Of a stretch of DNA of 64,000 bases, positions 11,757 through 24,500 are shown piece after piece (positions within the stretch are counted from its first letter, which is position 1; the number at the start of each line of letters is the position of its first letter). Source of the DNA: Capsaspora owczarzaki ATCC 30864. Its lineage: Eukaryota > Opisthokonta > Filasterea. A program made the translations under genes and the position numbers. The notes under the pieces are model-generated. The model saw nothing but the letters and a program-made list of their open reading frames with translations. It was not told where the DNA came from and did no database searches. The stretch covers positions 789,951 to 853,950 of the forward strand of contig NW_011887294.1 in assembly GCF_000151315.2 (NCBI RefSeq), given 5' to 3'.

Positions 11757-14700
11757 ATGTCCGTGTTTAACAAAATCTTCCAGCGACGGTCGCGCGAAGT
11801 GATTGTCAATGGCAAGACAGTCAATCCGCCACCGTTCGATCTGGACGGGAACGACCTCTCCACCTTGTCCAACATTTCGGGCTCGGACGATGAGTCGGCC
11901 AGCGAAGGGCTGGCTGGCAATTTTGACAGTGAACCTCGCGCTGAAGCGCCGCCGACCAAACCCATCGCTTCTGCTACTGCTGCTGCTACTGCGGCTGCTA
12001 CGCCAAAGTCGAAAGGCAACAGCAGCCATAATAATGCTCCGGGTGCTGTAGTGCCCTCTGTTGCTGGCCCTGTGTTGGGACTTTCGTCACCGGGGACCAG
12101 CTCGTTGTTGTTAGTGCCAGGAGAAGCTGCTGCAGGCAAAAAACCGTTGAAGAAATCCGGCTCCAACTCGAAAACGGCCACTTCGCCTCCGTCGCCTGCA
12201 AAGTCATCGAGTCAAACAACCCCTGCCGAGCCCTTGGCGCGAACCACTAGCAATACGACCAGCAAATCCGGTCGATCTAGCCCAGCGGGCAAGTCCGGGT
12301 CCGGCTCCGGCTCCGGCTCTGGCTCCCCCAACTTGGCACGGCGCCACTCGGACGGCGCGAGACTATCGAGTGAATTTGAAAGCGACACACTCTCGTCCAA
12401 CGGGTCAAGCTCCGGCAACGGATCGCTGTCGGGCGTGCCAGGAGCATCGCCCAACAAGACCCGCCACAAGCGCCACGCTTCCATGGATGTCCTTGTCTCG
12501 GCGTCCACTGCGGAGCGTGCTGCCGAGGTCAAATCTGCCCTGCAACGCAAATACCAGTCCATCCGCGCATCCAATGGCCGGTACAATCCTCTAGAGCGCC
12601 GCCGCACGCTGCAACTCTTCCTGCAAAATGATGGCGAAGGGGACGAGGACAACGTCAACGTCCACAAAACGATTCCCATGCTTCGTCCCGGCGGCTCGGA
12701 GCGACCCGACGTGGAAGACCAGGACAATACAAACAAGTGGGGCTGGCTCACCTCTCGTGGCTTTATTCGACTCTACCAGCGCAATCTCGGTTTCAAAACG
12801 CTCGCCTGCGACTTGTTCACCACCACAAAAGAAATCTGCCTGCTCGCCACCGACAAGTTTAATCTCGGCACCTCTCGCGACAAGTATCATATTTATGTCC
12901 AGTTGCATGATTGTGGTATGTTTCATTTTGAGGAAGCGGTGGGGGGTTTGTGCTGGTTTTTGTTTTGGTACATGTTTGCTGAAGTGTTGTTGTTGTTGTT
13001 GTTGTTGTTGTTTTTTTCCTTTGGCTTTGCAGCTGCTGAGCGAAGATTGGAAGACGATGAGCAGCCGTTGCTATTACAGCAGCAATGGCTTCGTGATATG
13101 GGCTATGACGATGATGACGCCTTGCAGCAGCAGGGTCGCTACGACCACTCGCACATGTTCCGATTCCTCTTTAGCAATACCTCAACGGCCATGGAGCACT
13201 CTTGGGAGCACATGGAACGCAAGTTTGAGGCGTTTGTGCTCGGCATTGGCGTCAGCAACACTCATGTACGTTTCGGTTTTGGTCCCGCTCGATTCGGTGC
13301 TGTTTTTTGGTCTCATCTTGCTTTTCTTTGTTGCTGACGCTCTCGCGCGTTCTTTGCTTCTGCTTCCCATCCCCCTCAGGTCAAGTCCATGTCAAAACTA
13401 AGACCATCCTTGCTCCTACAGTATACCGACGAGCTAGATCTCTCAAATCACAGCCTAGGGACGTTGTTGCATCAGGAGACGACCACCTTGTCGTCCCTCT
13501 TGCTCAATTCAATCATCCAATCGTCATTGGGCAAGCTGTCGCTCTCGGGCAATGTTCTTCCATTCGTCCCGAAGGAAATTTGCTCTTTGCATCACCTAAC
13601 TGCGCTTGACCTGTCCAACAACATTCTCGCCGATCTTCCAGTCGAGCTACCACGGTTGACGCGCCTCGAAGTGTTAAACTTGTCTCAGAATGCCTTTAGC
13701 ACGCTCCCGCTTGTGATTGGAGGGTTGCAACGGCTCCGCGTGTTGCTTCTCGCAGACAACCGCATCCACACCATTCCCACCGAGCTCAGTCAGCTCCAAT
13801 CACTTGAAAAGCTGGACCTGCGAGGGAACAGCTTGGTATCGCTCGATCCCTCGCTCATGGCGATGCCGTCGCTCAAATGGCTCAACATTACAAACAACAA
13901 GATTGACGCGCTGCCACAGGCGCCAGCCGACAAGCCCTGTGTCATTCAACACCTGCTCTGTGATTCCAACATGATGAGCATTGCGCGCATCTTCTATCCC
14001 AATCTGCACGAGGTGACTCTGCGACAGAACAACATTACAGTGTTTGCCCCGCCTGGCGCTTCGCTCGCCTGCCTCTCCAAGCTCGACCTGTCCGCCAACA
14101 AGCTCATTTCTTTGCCGGATTCCATCGATCGCCTCGCCTCGCTGCGATTCCTGCTTTTGGACAACAACCGCCTCACTCGATTGCCCAACACGCTGACCAA
14201 GCTCAGCAATCTCGAGACGCTGTCAGTGACGCGAAACGCTCTCACCAGTCTGCCGGACATGATTAGCAATCTGCGTCGACTCAAGCACCTCCTGATTCAA
14301 GTGAACAACTTGACGCACCTCCCGGAAGAGCTGTGGTTTTTGCCTCAGCTGGTCTTGCTGAATGCCGGCTCCAACCTCTTGCAGTATTTGCCAGATCTCG
14401 AAATTTACGCCGCCCACCAGCGCGCTGCGTCGTCCGGCAGTTCGGCGTCGTTTTCCGCCTCGACTGCTGCCCCGTCCATCCCGTCAAACGCTGCCACAGC
14501 GGGCGGAGATGCCGGGCAGGACGCGACGCGGCAGAGCACTGCAAGCTTGGCGAGCAACTCCACCAAGCCCAGCGACGGCACTGCTGGTGGTGGGGATTCG
14601 CCACAAAGCAGCGGCACGACCACGCCTCAGCAACAGTCGGGTGGCGAGCCTGTTCCAGCCGTCACGGTGACCATCCCGCAATCGACTTCCGCCCCTTCCC

Positions 14701-17700
14701 TGTCCACTCCTTCCTCGACCACTGTTCCACCAGCGTGGGATGCCTCCAACCCCATGTCTCTGCAGCTTCGCATGGCGATGCTCATGAAACTGGTCAACGA
14801 GAAGAGCGACTCCCCGGTTGCGCTGTTGCCCACTCCGTGCACTGTCGTCGGTAACTGCCCCACCAGTCCTCGTCATGAAGGGCATGTGCGACTTCGCAGC
14901 ATGCGATCGCTGCCGCCAGTCACTGAGGGCGAGAATTTCCGCATGTCCATGCTCCGTGGCTCCAGCTCCAGCTCTGGCGGCCAGTTTGGGACGGTTGTGC
15001 GCAGAACGTCGATGGGCAGCATCAACAGCCGCTATTCGACCATCTCCTCGGTTGCCTTCCCGCCAGAAGGAGGCGCGCCTCCTGGTGCGTTCCCGAGCTA
15101 TGTGGATGAGAATGCGACCGACGCCCGCAAGTCTGGCATTTTCGGGACCAAGTCTCGGAAGGAGCTTCGAGACCAGCAAAAGGCGCTCGAGAGGGAGCGC
15201 AAGGAGCGGGAGAAGCGTGACAAGGTCGACAAGAAGGGCCAGCGCAAGGGCCGCCCCACGCTGGACGTTGCCGGCGCCGGTGGCAGCGGCGGGACACTCC
15301 GTGCTGACGGGTCGGGCCTGCCCATCGACGAGCTGGACGAGGCCGCCGAACAGCAGCAGCAACTCGACGACATTTACAGCGACGACGACACCTGGCCCCG
15401 TTTGCGTGAGCTCTATCTCGGTGACAACAAGCTTGGCGACGACTGTCTCGAGATTATCAGCAAGCTCAAAAATCTGCGTGTTCTGCATCTCGGAAACAAT
15501 GCCTTGATGGAGATTGAAGGATTGGGCAAGCTACGCAAGCTGCGCACGCTGTGTCTGTCCGGCAACGACATTGCCTACATTTCCGAAGACATTGAGAACA
15601 TCAAGTACCTCCATGCACTATTTATCAGCAACAACAAGCTTTCCAACCTCCCGACAGAGTTGTCCAAGCTCAAGTACCTGTGGACTGTGGATGCGCGCGA
15701 CAACAATCTCCGTTGGAATCTTCGAAATGAAGAGTTTGACTGGAACTGGACGTCCAATCCAGAGCTGCGGCATCTGGATATTTCCGGCAACAAGCGCTTC
15801 ATCATTAACGATCCTAACGTCGACTTTTTCGGCATGGTCAAGCTGAACCTGCTTGGTCTGGAAGGCGTGCAAGTCTACAACGACTTCCCCGAAATTCTCC
15901 GGCCAGCCTTGCGCATGGTCAAGGAGCCGGATACCAAAGTGGGCGCCCGATTTGCGCGGTTTGACTTCCGCTCTGGGTTGGCAGAGATGCGACCTGGCTT
16001 GTATCAGGCCATGCGACCGCGCGCAGCCAGTGTTTCCAACTCGCTCGCATCCATCTTTACGCCACCTGCGGGTCCAACCGGTGCTCATGCTGGCACTGTT
16101 CGCTCTTCTAGCGCTGGCCAGGCTGGCGCTACTCCAAACCGCCGCAGCCACAGCAACAGTAGCAGCAGCAGCAACGGCAATGGCAAGAGCGGTGCGCATA
16201 GTAGCGTGCGCCACCACAGCGCCGCCTCGCCTGGAGCCATCACTCTGCAAGAGTTTTTCGCCGGAGATGTCTCGTCGGCCGGCGGTCATCCAGAGCGCCA
16301 CAGCGGTGCAGGAACCGAGCCATGCACCGAGTTTTTGCGCATCGATCGCTACCGCAACCGCCCTCGCTTGGCCTTGTTTGGTCTGTTTGACGGCCATCGC
16401 GGCTCTGAGGTTTCTCGGTTTGTGCGCGAAAACTTCCTCGCTGTGTTTGAAGAAGAGATGGGCAAGTGCAACCAGGACGCCATCCGCGGTCTTCGTCGTG
16501 CCTTTTTGTCGCTCAATCGCAAGCTTGGCGTGCTTCGCCTTGGCAAGCTGTGTGGCTCGTCGGGCCTCGTGGTGTTTTTGGACAAGGACAAGCTGTATGC
16601 AGCCAACTTGGGCGATTCGATGGCTGTTCTTTGTCGCTCTGGCAAAGCCAAGCTGCTGTCCGTCAAGCACGCGGCGACCACCATGGATGAGCGCGAGCGC
16701 ATCAAGAGTGTCGGCGGTGCCGTGTCGGACGACGCTCGCGTTTTCGGCGCTGTGGACGCGTCGCGCGCCTTTGGTGACTTTTTCTGGGCGCCCAGCGTCA
16801 ACTGCAACCCGCATACGACCACCGAACCCCTCACGCAAGAGGATGAGTTTGTCATCCTGGCGTGCTGCGGTCTCTGGGACGTCATGACGCCACAAATGGC
16901 CGTCGATATTGCCAAGTCGGAACCCACGCCTTCCAAAGCTGCGCAAAAGCTGCGCGACTTTGCCTGGCTGTACGGCGCTCGCGACTCCATCACCGTGATG
17001 GTCGTCTTCACGCCCAGCTCGGCGCGCCTTCGCAAAAACCGCGACGGCAAGTCGGCGCTGCAGCAGCGCGGCTTTGACGGTGTGCCCACGAGTGTGGCAG
17101 ACCTGATCAAAGCTCCGGTTGGAAAAGTCACCCTGGTCTTTACGGACATTACCAACTCGCTTGTGCTGTGGGAGCTGTACGAGAACGCCATGCGCCAAGC
17201 GGTCAAGGACCACAACGACTTGCTGCGCAAGCTCTTGCGCCTGCACCGCGGCTACGAGGTGAAAACGGAAGGCGAAGCCTTCATGGTCGCCTTTGACAAC
17301 CCGATGAATGCACTGCGGTGGTGTCTGGAAGTCCAGCTGCAGCTCCTTGAGGTGCCGTGGCCGGAAGACTTGCTGGCCACGGACGACTGCAAGGAAATCC
17401 GCATTGCGCCCTCCAAGCGTGCCCCAATCAGTGCGGCGGCTGCACGCATGACGGAAACGTCCTCGCCAGTGCTGGGACGCAAGTCGGTTGCCTTCTTTGA
17501 CAGCGTCTCTGGCTCGACCAGCTCGTCGCCCGTCCACGGCGGCCAAAACGGCGACGCTGCGCCTGTAGAGCGCGTCATCTGGCGCGGTCTGCGCGTGCGC
17601 ATGGGCATCCACACTGGTAATCCCGACTGCGAGCCGGATCCAGTCACCGGACGCATGGACTACTTTGGTCCCACTGTCAACCGCTCGGCGCGTGTGACGG

Positions 17701-18002
17701 CTGTGGCCGACGGCGGCCAAATCGTTGTGAGCAGCAGCGCGTGGGAAGAGCTCGAGGGTGACATGCCGCACTTTGAGGACACGGCGGTTGCCAACCTTGG
17801 TTCGTTCGAACTGAAGGGCATGGAAAAGAAGGAGACCATCAAGCAAATCCTGCCAGCGCGACTCGTTGATCGCTCGCCATTCTTCATGCATCCTCCTCGG
17901 CCTGCCGAGCCAGTGGCTGTTGCTGCCTCTTCGCCTCACCGACTGCACAGCACCCCCTCGTTCTCTTCGGCGACCCAGCTGTCTCATTCACCTCAGAAGT
18001 AG
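11757..18002 (+). CDS. CYR1: CYR1-type Ras-associating adenylate cyclase (RA-LRR-PP2C-cyclase)
   Basis: Three exons, 11757-12915, 13033-13265 and 13380-18002, close in frame to 2,004 residues; yeast Cyr1 has 2,026. Order: a Ser/Gly-rich N-region; an RA (Ras-association) domain at about 330-464 that spans both introns (FIRLYQRNLGFKTLACDLF, then RRLEDDEQPLLLQQQW); about fifteen LRRs at 480-805; a low-complexity linker with a basic helix near 1055; a second LRR block at 1140-1285; a PP2C-like domain at about 1420-1677; and a class III cyclase domain at about 1713-1935. The cyclase has KVTLVFTDITNS and DYFGPTVNRSARVTAVADGG, close to fungal Cyr1. It should make cAMP at a membrane under Ras-type GTPase control, by analogy with yeast. 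Two oddities: the second metal-binding Asp (fungal TEGDAF) reads TEGEAF at residue 1763, and the PP2C motif reads ACCGLWDV where active phosphatases have an Asp. Either substitution could lower activity. Confidence 0.93.
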
Positions 18003-18576
18003 ATGCAGAGGTTCCCTTTTTTTTTTTTGCCTTCAAGACATTATTCACCACCATTCCCTTGAGGGCACATTGTATTATTCTCGTTTTGGTTTCTTGTTTG
18101 CGTGTTGTGTTGTATGTTGTTGTTTTGTTCGTTTATTCTATCCGAGTGGTTTGTCATTAATAGATTTGCTTTTTTTGAGTTTTCTTTGTTTCTGTTCCGA
18201 CCTTACCCGGAACTTAACCTAGAATCACTACTGAAGCGTACGGAATGTATGCGGAAGTGTCGTTTACTAAGAATATAGTGAAGAATGAGGGGAAGATGAG
18301 CCCAGTTCGTAACACGAATCCTTTGGGTTTTACGTCGATGAGTTTGTTGTTTCTTTTCCAATGTTGACGACTTGTTGTTGTGTTTGTCAACACAGCACTC
18401 CAACACTCGACAACAGCTACAACAACAAAAACATGCACAAAAAATAATGAAATGTATTCTTGCGTTGCAAGGCAAGATTGACAGACAACGCCGATCACAC
18501 GACAATCAACCACTACACATCGAATCGCTCACACGGTGACCGTTGGAGGCGTGCTTTTTTTTCGGTTCTTTTGCTT
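18003..18576. other. Convergent intergenic region between CYR1 and the Rab32-type gene
   Basis: The 3' flanks of two convergent genes. It has a short T run just after the cyclase stop (18019-18029) and otherwise moderately AT-rich sequence. I find no convincing open frame or RNA gene. Short frames on the minus strand at 18203-18513 show no family signature. Confidence 0.5.
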
Positions 18577-20415
18577 TTATTTGCCGCCGCAACATCCACC
18601 TTCTTGGGGAGCGGGTGCATCCTCTTTGACTTGCAGAGCGCCGTCCGAGCGACCGCCTGGAAACGTGGCGTTGGCAAGGCTGGCTGTTCGCACTCGGTTG
18701 CCAGGAACGCCGGCATGACCCGGTGCAATGGGAATGGTCAGAATGTGGCTGACAAGCGTCTTGATGGCCTTCTCAATGTTAATATTCTCCTTTGCCGATG
18801 TTTCAAACCAGCAGAGGAAGCCCATTTCGCGCGCAAACTCGTCAATCTCTTCTCGGGAGACTTGTCGGTCTGGGAGGTCGCACTTGTTGGCAATCAGCAT
18901 GCAGGGGATGACCTCGTTGTTTGGCAACCGGACCTTGCTGTCGACGTCCGCCTTCCAGCCACGAACTTTTTGGAAGGACCACCTCTGTGTCAAGTCGAAA
19001 ACAACCACTGCTGCTGCGGCTGATCTGTAGTACACACGCGTCATGTGTTGGAAGCGCTCCTGGCCTGCAATGTCCCACAACTAACAAGGGTGGCGGAATG
19101 GGGAGGCAAAAAGTTAGCTGAGGCTTTCGAGACAGAAGTTTGTCAACGGCACCGTCACGTCACGCCTACCTGTAATCGGACATGCTCTTGTTTGGAAATA
19201 TCAATGACCTTGAGGGCAAAATCGACTACAAGAGAGACGAGAGAGAATTTCCACCAGACGTCAGCCAAAATGCGGTGTTGTTTGTTTTTTTGTTTGTTTG
19301 TTTGGTTGTTTGGATGTTTGTTGCTTGCTTGCTTCTTACCTCCCAGTGTGGACTTGTATGTGCGATCCCAGGTGTTGTCAACGTATCGTCGGATGAGTGC
19401 AGTTTTGCCTGTGCAAGTCAAATCAACATCAGCGTCAAGTGATGGATGGATGGAGCGACCATCCGAGCAGCTATTTCTCCTTCTACATTTTTTTCCGACC
19501 ATTCTCCGACCATTCTCCTACATTCTCAGATGGCAACCACTGCATGAATGCTGTTCCTCCAGTATTCTCACTGTGGTGCATATGACCAATTGTGCCATGA
19601 GTGATTGCTGTTTTCGCCGTAATAACTCACTTGCCGCCCCACCATCCCCACCATCCCCACCATCCCTCATCCTCTAAAATCTGCATCACCATTGCTGCTG
19701 ATCTCCAACCAAAACCCCATCAGCCCCCTTCTCTCTCAACTCAAATCTCAATGGCTTTTTCAAACATGATTTTTTTTTTTTTTTTTTTTCAGAGTTCGTT
19801 CAGTTGCCTGCCCTCACGTGTGGGCCTCCGGTCCCCACCAGCCATCCCGTAGTCTGAGACTGAGCTCAATCTCATTCCAACGACTCTTTGACGTGCATCC
19901 TCTCACGCTCTCTGTCGCTCTCGCTGTTGTCTCGCTTGTCGTGCGCTGAATCACACGACAGACAAAAATAATAAAATAAAATAGAAATAAAAAATTGGCG
20001 CCACATAGTCAACTGAGCGATCACTCAAATGCTGTGCAACCCGCACCGACCGCCGACCGCCGACCGCCGACTGCCGACCGCGGACGATAAGGGGTGGTCG
20101 TTTAAGACGCCGAGAGTGTCTGCGTGACGACGCAACGAGACGGGGTGCCGAAACAAAAAAAGAGAGAAGAGAACGAGAACAACGAGCGCTCAAGGCCCTG
20201 TGTCTCACTGACGCTGGCCAGCAGCGCGGCACAGAGACATACTCACCAGTGGTGCCCTCGCCGATAATGATGACCTTGAAGACGTGCTCCAGCGCCCCGC
20301 TCGTGGAGCCCGCGGCTGCAGTCACACCGCCACCGCTGCCAGTCATCAAGCTGCTGCTCAAGCTGGGCGATCCTGGCGGCAGTCCACCCGATGACGACGA
20401 GCCAGACAGCGACAT
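18577..20415 (-). CDS. RAB32: Rab32/Rab38-family small GTPase
   Basis: Four exons on the minus strand, 20415-20247, 19408-19340, 19225-19170 and 19080-18577, close in frame to 265 residues. All G motifs are present: P-loop GEGTTGKT (split by intron 1), switch II DIAGQERF, ANKCD and ETSAKE. The sequence IAGQ in place of the usual TAGQ in switch II is the hallmark of Rab32-group proteins. The flanking MTRVYYRSAAAAVVVFDL and KVRLPNNEVIPCMLIANKCD also match that group. The Ser/Gly-rich N-extension of about 45 residues is longer than in animal Rab32. The C-terminus GGCCGGK carries the paired cysteines for geranylgeranylation. Rab32-group proteins act on lysosome-related organelles, mitochondria-associated membranes and autophagy. 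The first intron is long (838 bases) and T-rich. Confidence 0.93.
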
Positions 20416-20584
20416 TTCCTGGTTGCGGGCTTTCGTGTGAATGATACTGGCTTTTTTGTTGTTTTGGTTTGTTTGCGTTGATACAACTTGGCTGAAAGAA
20501 AGCGAGAGTGAGAGAGAAGATGCGTCAAAAAAAAATCAAACAAAAAAAAAAAAAAAAAAAGACTGATGACTGCATTTGCATTAA

Positions 20585-20633
<49 letters not shown>

Positions 20634-20927
20634 GTCTTTCTCTCTCTCTCTCTCGCTCTCACTCTGTTTCTCGCCATTGAAAGTGATGGTGGCCTTTTTG
20701 CAAACTCGGAAACAGAGAAACAACACCGTGTGCGTTTTGCTCGCATCTGTGATTACTGTCGCAAGCACAGCTCTTTGATCCAAAATTGCTTTCTCAGCAG
20801 CAGCAGCTCAGTTCTGATTTTTTTTTTTTGTTGATTTGCTGCGTCGCTTCTACCCGTCCATCACAGACACACGCACACGCACACGTTAATTTTTTTATTA
20901 TTATTCCCTGTAGCTGGTTTTTGCTGG
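20416..20927. other. Divergent region between Rab32-type gene and DCAF1
   Basis: This holds a run of about 45 A residues (20586-20630), one of the longest homopolymers in the window, plus (CT)n and a short T run at about 20819-20829 some 100 bases ahead of the DCAF1 start. Both genes are transcribed outward from it, so it is a shared promoter region. No gene is seen. Confidence 0.5.
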
Positions 20928-21085
20928 ATGGATCAGGACGCACTCGAGGACGAGCTCTTCCAGATTGCGGATGCGCTGCGGCCCATCGTCTGCAGAGAGT
21001 CGTTCGACTGGCAAGGCATGGCAGACGGGAGCTTGCTGATGGACGATTCCGACAACGACGATGATGAAGACATTGATGATGACGA

Positions 21086-21122
<37 letters not shown>

Positions 21123-21535
21123 TACGGCGAGATGGACGAAATGGACGTGAGCGACCACGATGAACATGATGATGACCAGCGAGCACAGCGCTTGATCGCG
21201 CGCATGCGCTCCTTGGCTGCTGGAACGGCCAGCGCTGGAGCTCAATCGAGCAGAGACGCATTGACTGCGACTGCGGCAGGTCGTGCAGCGGGCGGCGGCG
21301 CACAGCACGCCAGGCAACGGCGCGGACGGCGATGGCGCCACGAGGACGAGGACGAGGACGACCACGACCGAGATGAGGATGACGATGAGGACGACGATGG
21401 CGACTCAAGCGACGTCCAGCATGACGACAATGACGACAACGAACGCGACGCTGAGGATCTTGATGGCGACGCGGACGACCAAGAAGACCTCGAGAGTGCT
21501 TCAAGCCAATCGTCCCTTGACGATGATGATGATGA

Positions 21536-21568
<33 letters not shown>

Positions 21569-24500
21569 AGCCAGCCTGCCAGAATGGGTCATTGAACCAA
21601 TAGTGCAGCCTCCGTCGCACGGCAGGAATAGTGTCAACAGGCATGCTTCGAGGAGGCCAGGGTCAGGATCAAGATCGCGGCAACGACAAAGGCGGCCAGA
21701 GCCTGCAGATGCCATTCCCTTACTCACCAGGTAATAATAACGGCATCATCCCATTCGTGTCGAGAGAGACAGTCGATCGAACGGTGCAACCATCTCCAGT
21801 TTGTCCGTCGTTGTGTGCTTGACTCAAAGAATGCTCACCACCACCATCACCACCACCTGTGAAACAGATTGAGTGAACTCCTGGAAGCCGCTGAGGAAGA
21901 CTTTCTCCGATTGGCTGTTGAGCCTTTGCAAGATCGTGAACGATTTGCCATTGGAAGAGCTGGCGTAGCTCTGGACGAGCACGAGGATGTGTGGAATGAT
22001 CTCATCAACGGTCCCAACTTTTTCTACAGCTCCGACCCGACCATCGCCATGGTGGCCTTCCGCGCGACTTGTGCATTGATGCGTACGACAAGAGTCGAAG
22101 TGTTAGACACGGTATGTCAAAACCCGAAACACTTGTATTTGAGAGGGAGGTGTGGGGACGAAACCGACCCTTTTGTGGTGATTTGTGAAAAACCGTAGTT
22201 GCCCTGCTGCATGTCAATATTTCGACTTTCCCCCCCCCCCACACACACACACACACACATTCTTACCCTCCTTTTCCCCACTGTGGACCGATCTTAACAG
22301 GTGGATTTTGTGGAAAAGGTCCAGCAAAACATTGCCTCCGAAGACAGTCACGCCCAACTCTTTGGTTTGCTTCTTTTGGAACTCGTCTTGTATGATCGCC
22401 ACATTCGGGAAAGCTTTTTCGTTGGGTCTGAAATGTTTTCTACTGTGATGACACGCATCAAGGAGCAGGCCGTGACCTTTTCGAGAGATCGAGCAGACGC
22501 TCTTTCCGCCGCCAGCACTCCGAATGTGCCACGAGCGTCCACGAGCGAACGCGGTGTGACCGCCGCAGTCAGTAGCTCGCTGCCCAATTCTTCTTCGATC
22601 TTTGCTCAAGCTGCAGCGGAGGCAGCGGCATCCAGCAGTTCATCGGCTCCGCCAAATGCACTTGAACTCCCTGTCGCGTCACCGAGAGCGCCACGCTCGC
22701 CGCGTATTCCCCATCCGAGAGTCGGCGGCGCCTTGAATGCTGCAAGTGCCGCTGTGCCGTTTGAACCTGCGTGGCTAACGCGCCTCAAAGGGCAGCAACA
22801 GCAAGGCAGTCCGGCGCGTGCGTCTGGATTGTCGGGATTGGCTCCACCGGCGCTCTCTGCAGCTGCCTCCAGCTCTGCTGCGTTGCCTGAATTTACCAAC
22901 CAGCGGATGCTTTTGGCGCTGCTTGGCTGCTTTGCGGCCCTGGCCGAATATCAAGAGTCGGTTGAAGCCGCCAGCGCGGTCAATGTGCTCGAAACTCTGC
23001 TCGTTCTGTTGCACACGGGACGCAACAACAAGTATGTGGTCAACGCTTTGCTCGCGGCTTTAGCTGCCTTCTTGCTGCACAAAAAGTTTGCCACCGAGTT
23101 TATCGAGTGCGGCGGACTCCAGCTGCTGTTGGAGCTTCCACGGGAAGTCTTTACTGCCATGCATCTTTCGGCGTGCTTTGTCATCCTGTCGCGCAACGTC
23201 GCAATCATGGAGCGCATGTGTCTGATGCCGAATTCCACCTTGGCGCACGTGATTGACTCCATCCTCTGGATTCTCGACTGCACCAGCGAGGAGACAAAGG
23301 CGCGCGCTGTCCTCTTCTTTGTCGAGGCTTTCTGCTGCCGCGCGGTTGTCGAGTACTTTGATTCTCGCCATGGGCTGCGGATTCTCGTCAACCTCATCGG
23401 AATGCTCGAGCTTCAGCTCGACAGCCCCGAATCCGAACAGCTGCTCGCGTTGAATACCTGCTGCGCCCTGCGTCAGTACTTTCGCATGCACCTCTCCATC
23501 AAGGCGTATGCTGTTCGTCGCAAGATTGCTCTTGACCAAGTGCTCGGACTGGGCCCACCAGCCGGGCCGTCAACAGAGGCGCGCTTTGGCAGCCCCGCCG
23601 TCGCCATTCCCACCGTTGGGGGTGGCACTGCCTCGCGGCCAGCCGATGGTAGCACACACAGTGCTGCCTCCATGCCCGCCACGCTCCTGCCCGCCTACAA
23701 GTCCACTGTCCTGGACGCAGCCACGACGGCACAGGACGCCGAGCTCGTCTCCAACAACCTCAATCTCGCATTCTCGACCCTCGTCGACTTGTGGGCACCC
23801 GTGGACGAGCTGCTGCGCATGACGGCGATCGAGCACTTTTACGAGTTGATTGACATGGGTGCCTCTTGGTTTGACAGCCAGGTGATGGAAGCCAGTCTGG
23901 ACATCCTCCAAGTCTGTGCCGTGTTGCCTTCGTCGCACGTGCAACTCATCGCGACCACCTTTGATTCACATGTTGAAGAAGCCACCATCTCGGGCATGGA
24001 ACTGCTCTTGCTGACTGCCGAAGGCAAACGTGGCGAGGCCTCGAGCGCAGTCCGCAAGGCAGCCTTGAGCATTCTTTGCTCGTGTGTGTGCCGCGCTTCG
24101 CTGACCCAGCGACAGATGCAATCAATGTTTACGCTGAGTCCCCCCTTTGGTATGCCACCGGCCCCAGGAATTCCGCAACTGCAGCTGACCTTCACTGCTC
24201 CAATCCCACCGGTGCATTGCATTCGGACAACGTACAGCTGCATCCAGTCTTATCGCAACAATCCTCCGCCAATGTTGACCTTGTACTCGCCGCCCGCGCC
24301 GTTGGATTTGTTGCTTCAGATTGTATTCGACACCTTGCGAGGCATGAGCGGCATCAAGGTGCTCCTGAGTCTTTTGCGACTCGTGCCCCACACTCGGACC
24401 CCGCTTGCGGATGCGGATGTCATTCGAGCGCTGGCTTGTCGAGCCCTTGTTGGTGTGGCGCGCGACGGGGAGATTCTCCAGCTGCTCAGCAGACTGCAGC

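Noticed and set aside
15618-17987. A 789-codon open frame antisense to the cyclase
   Set aside because: It is a codon-bias shadow of the GC-rich cyclase exon. Its translation is Arg/His/Ala-rich without any family pattern, while the sense strand has clear LRR, PP2C and cyclase motifs.
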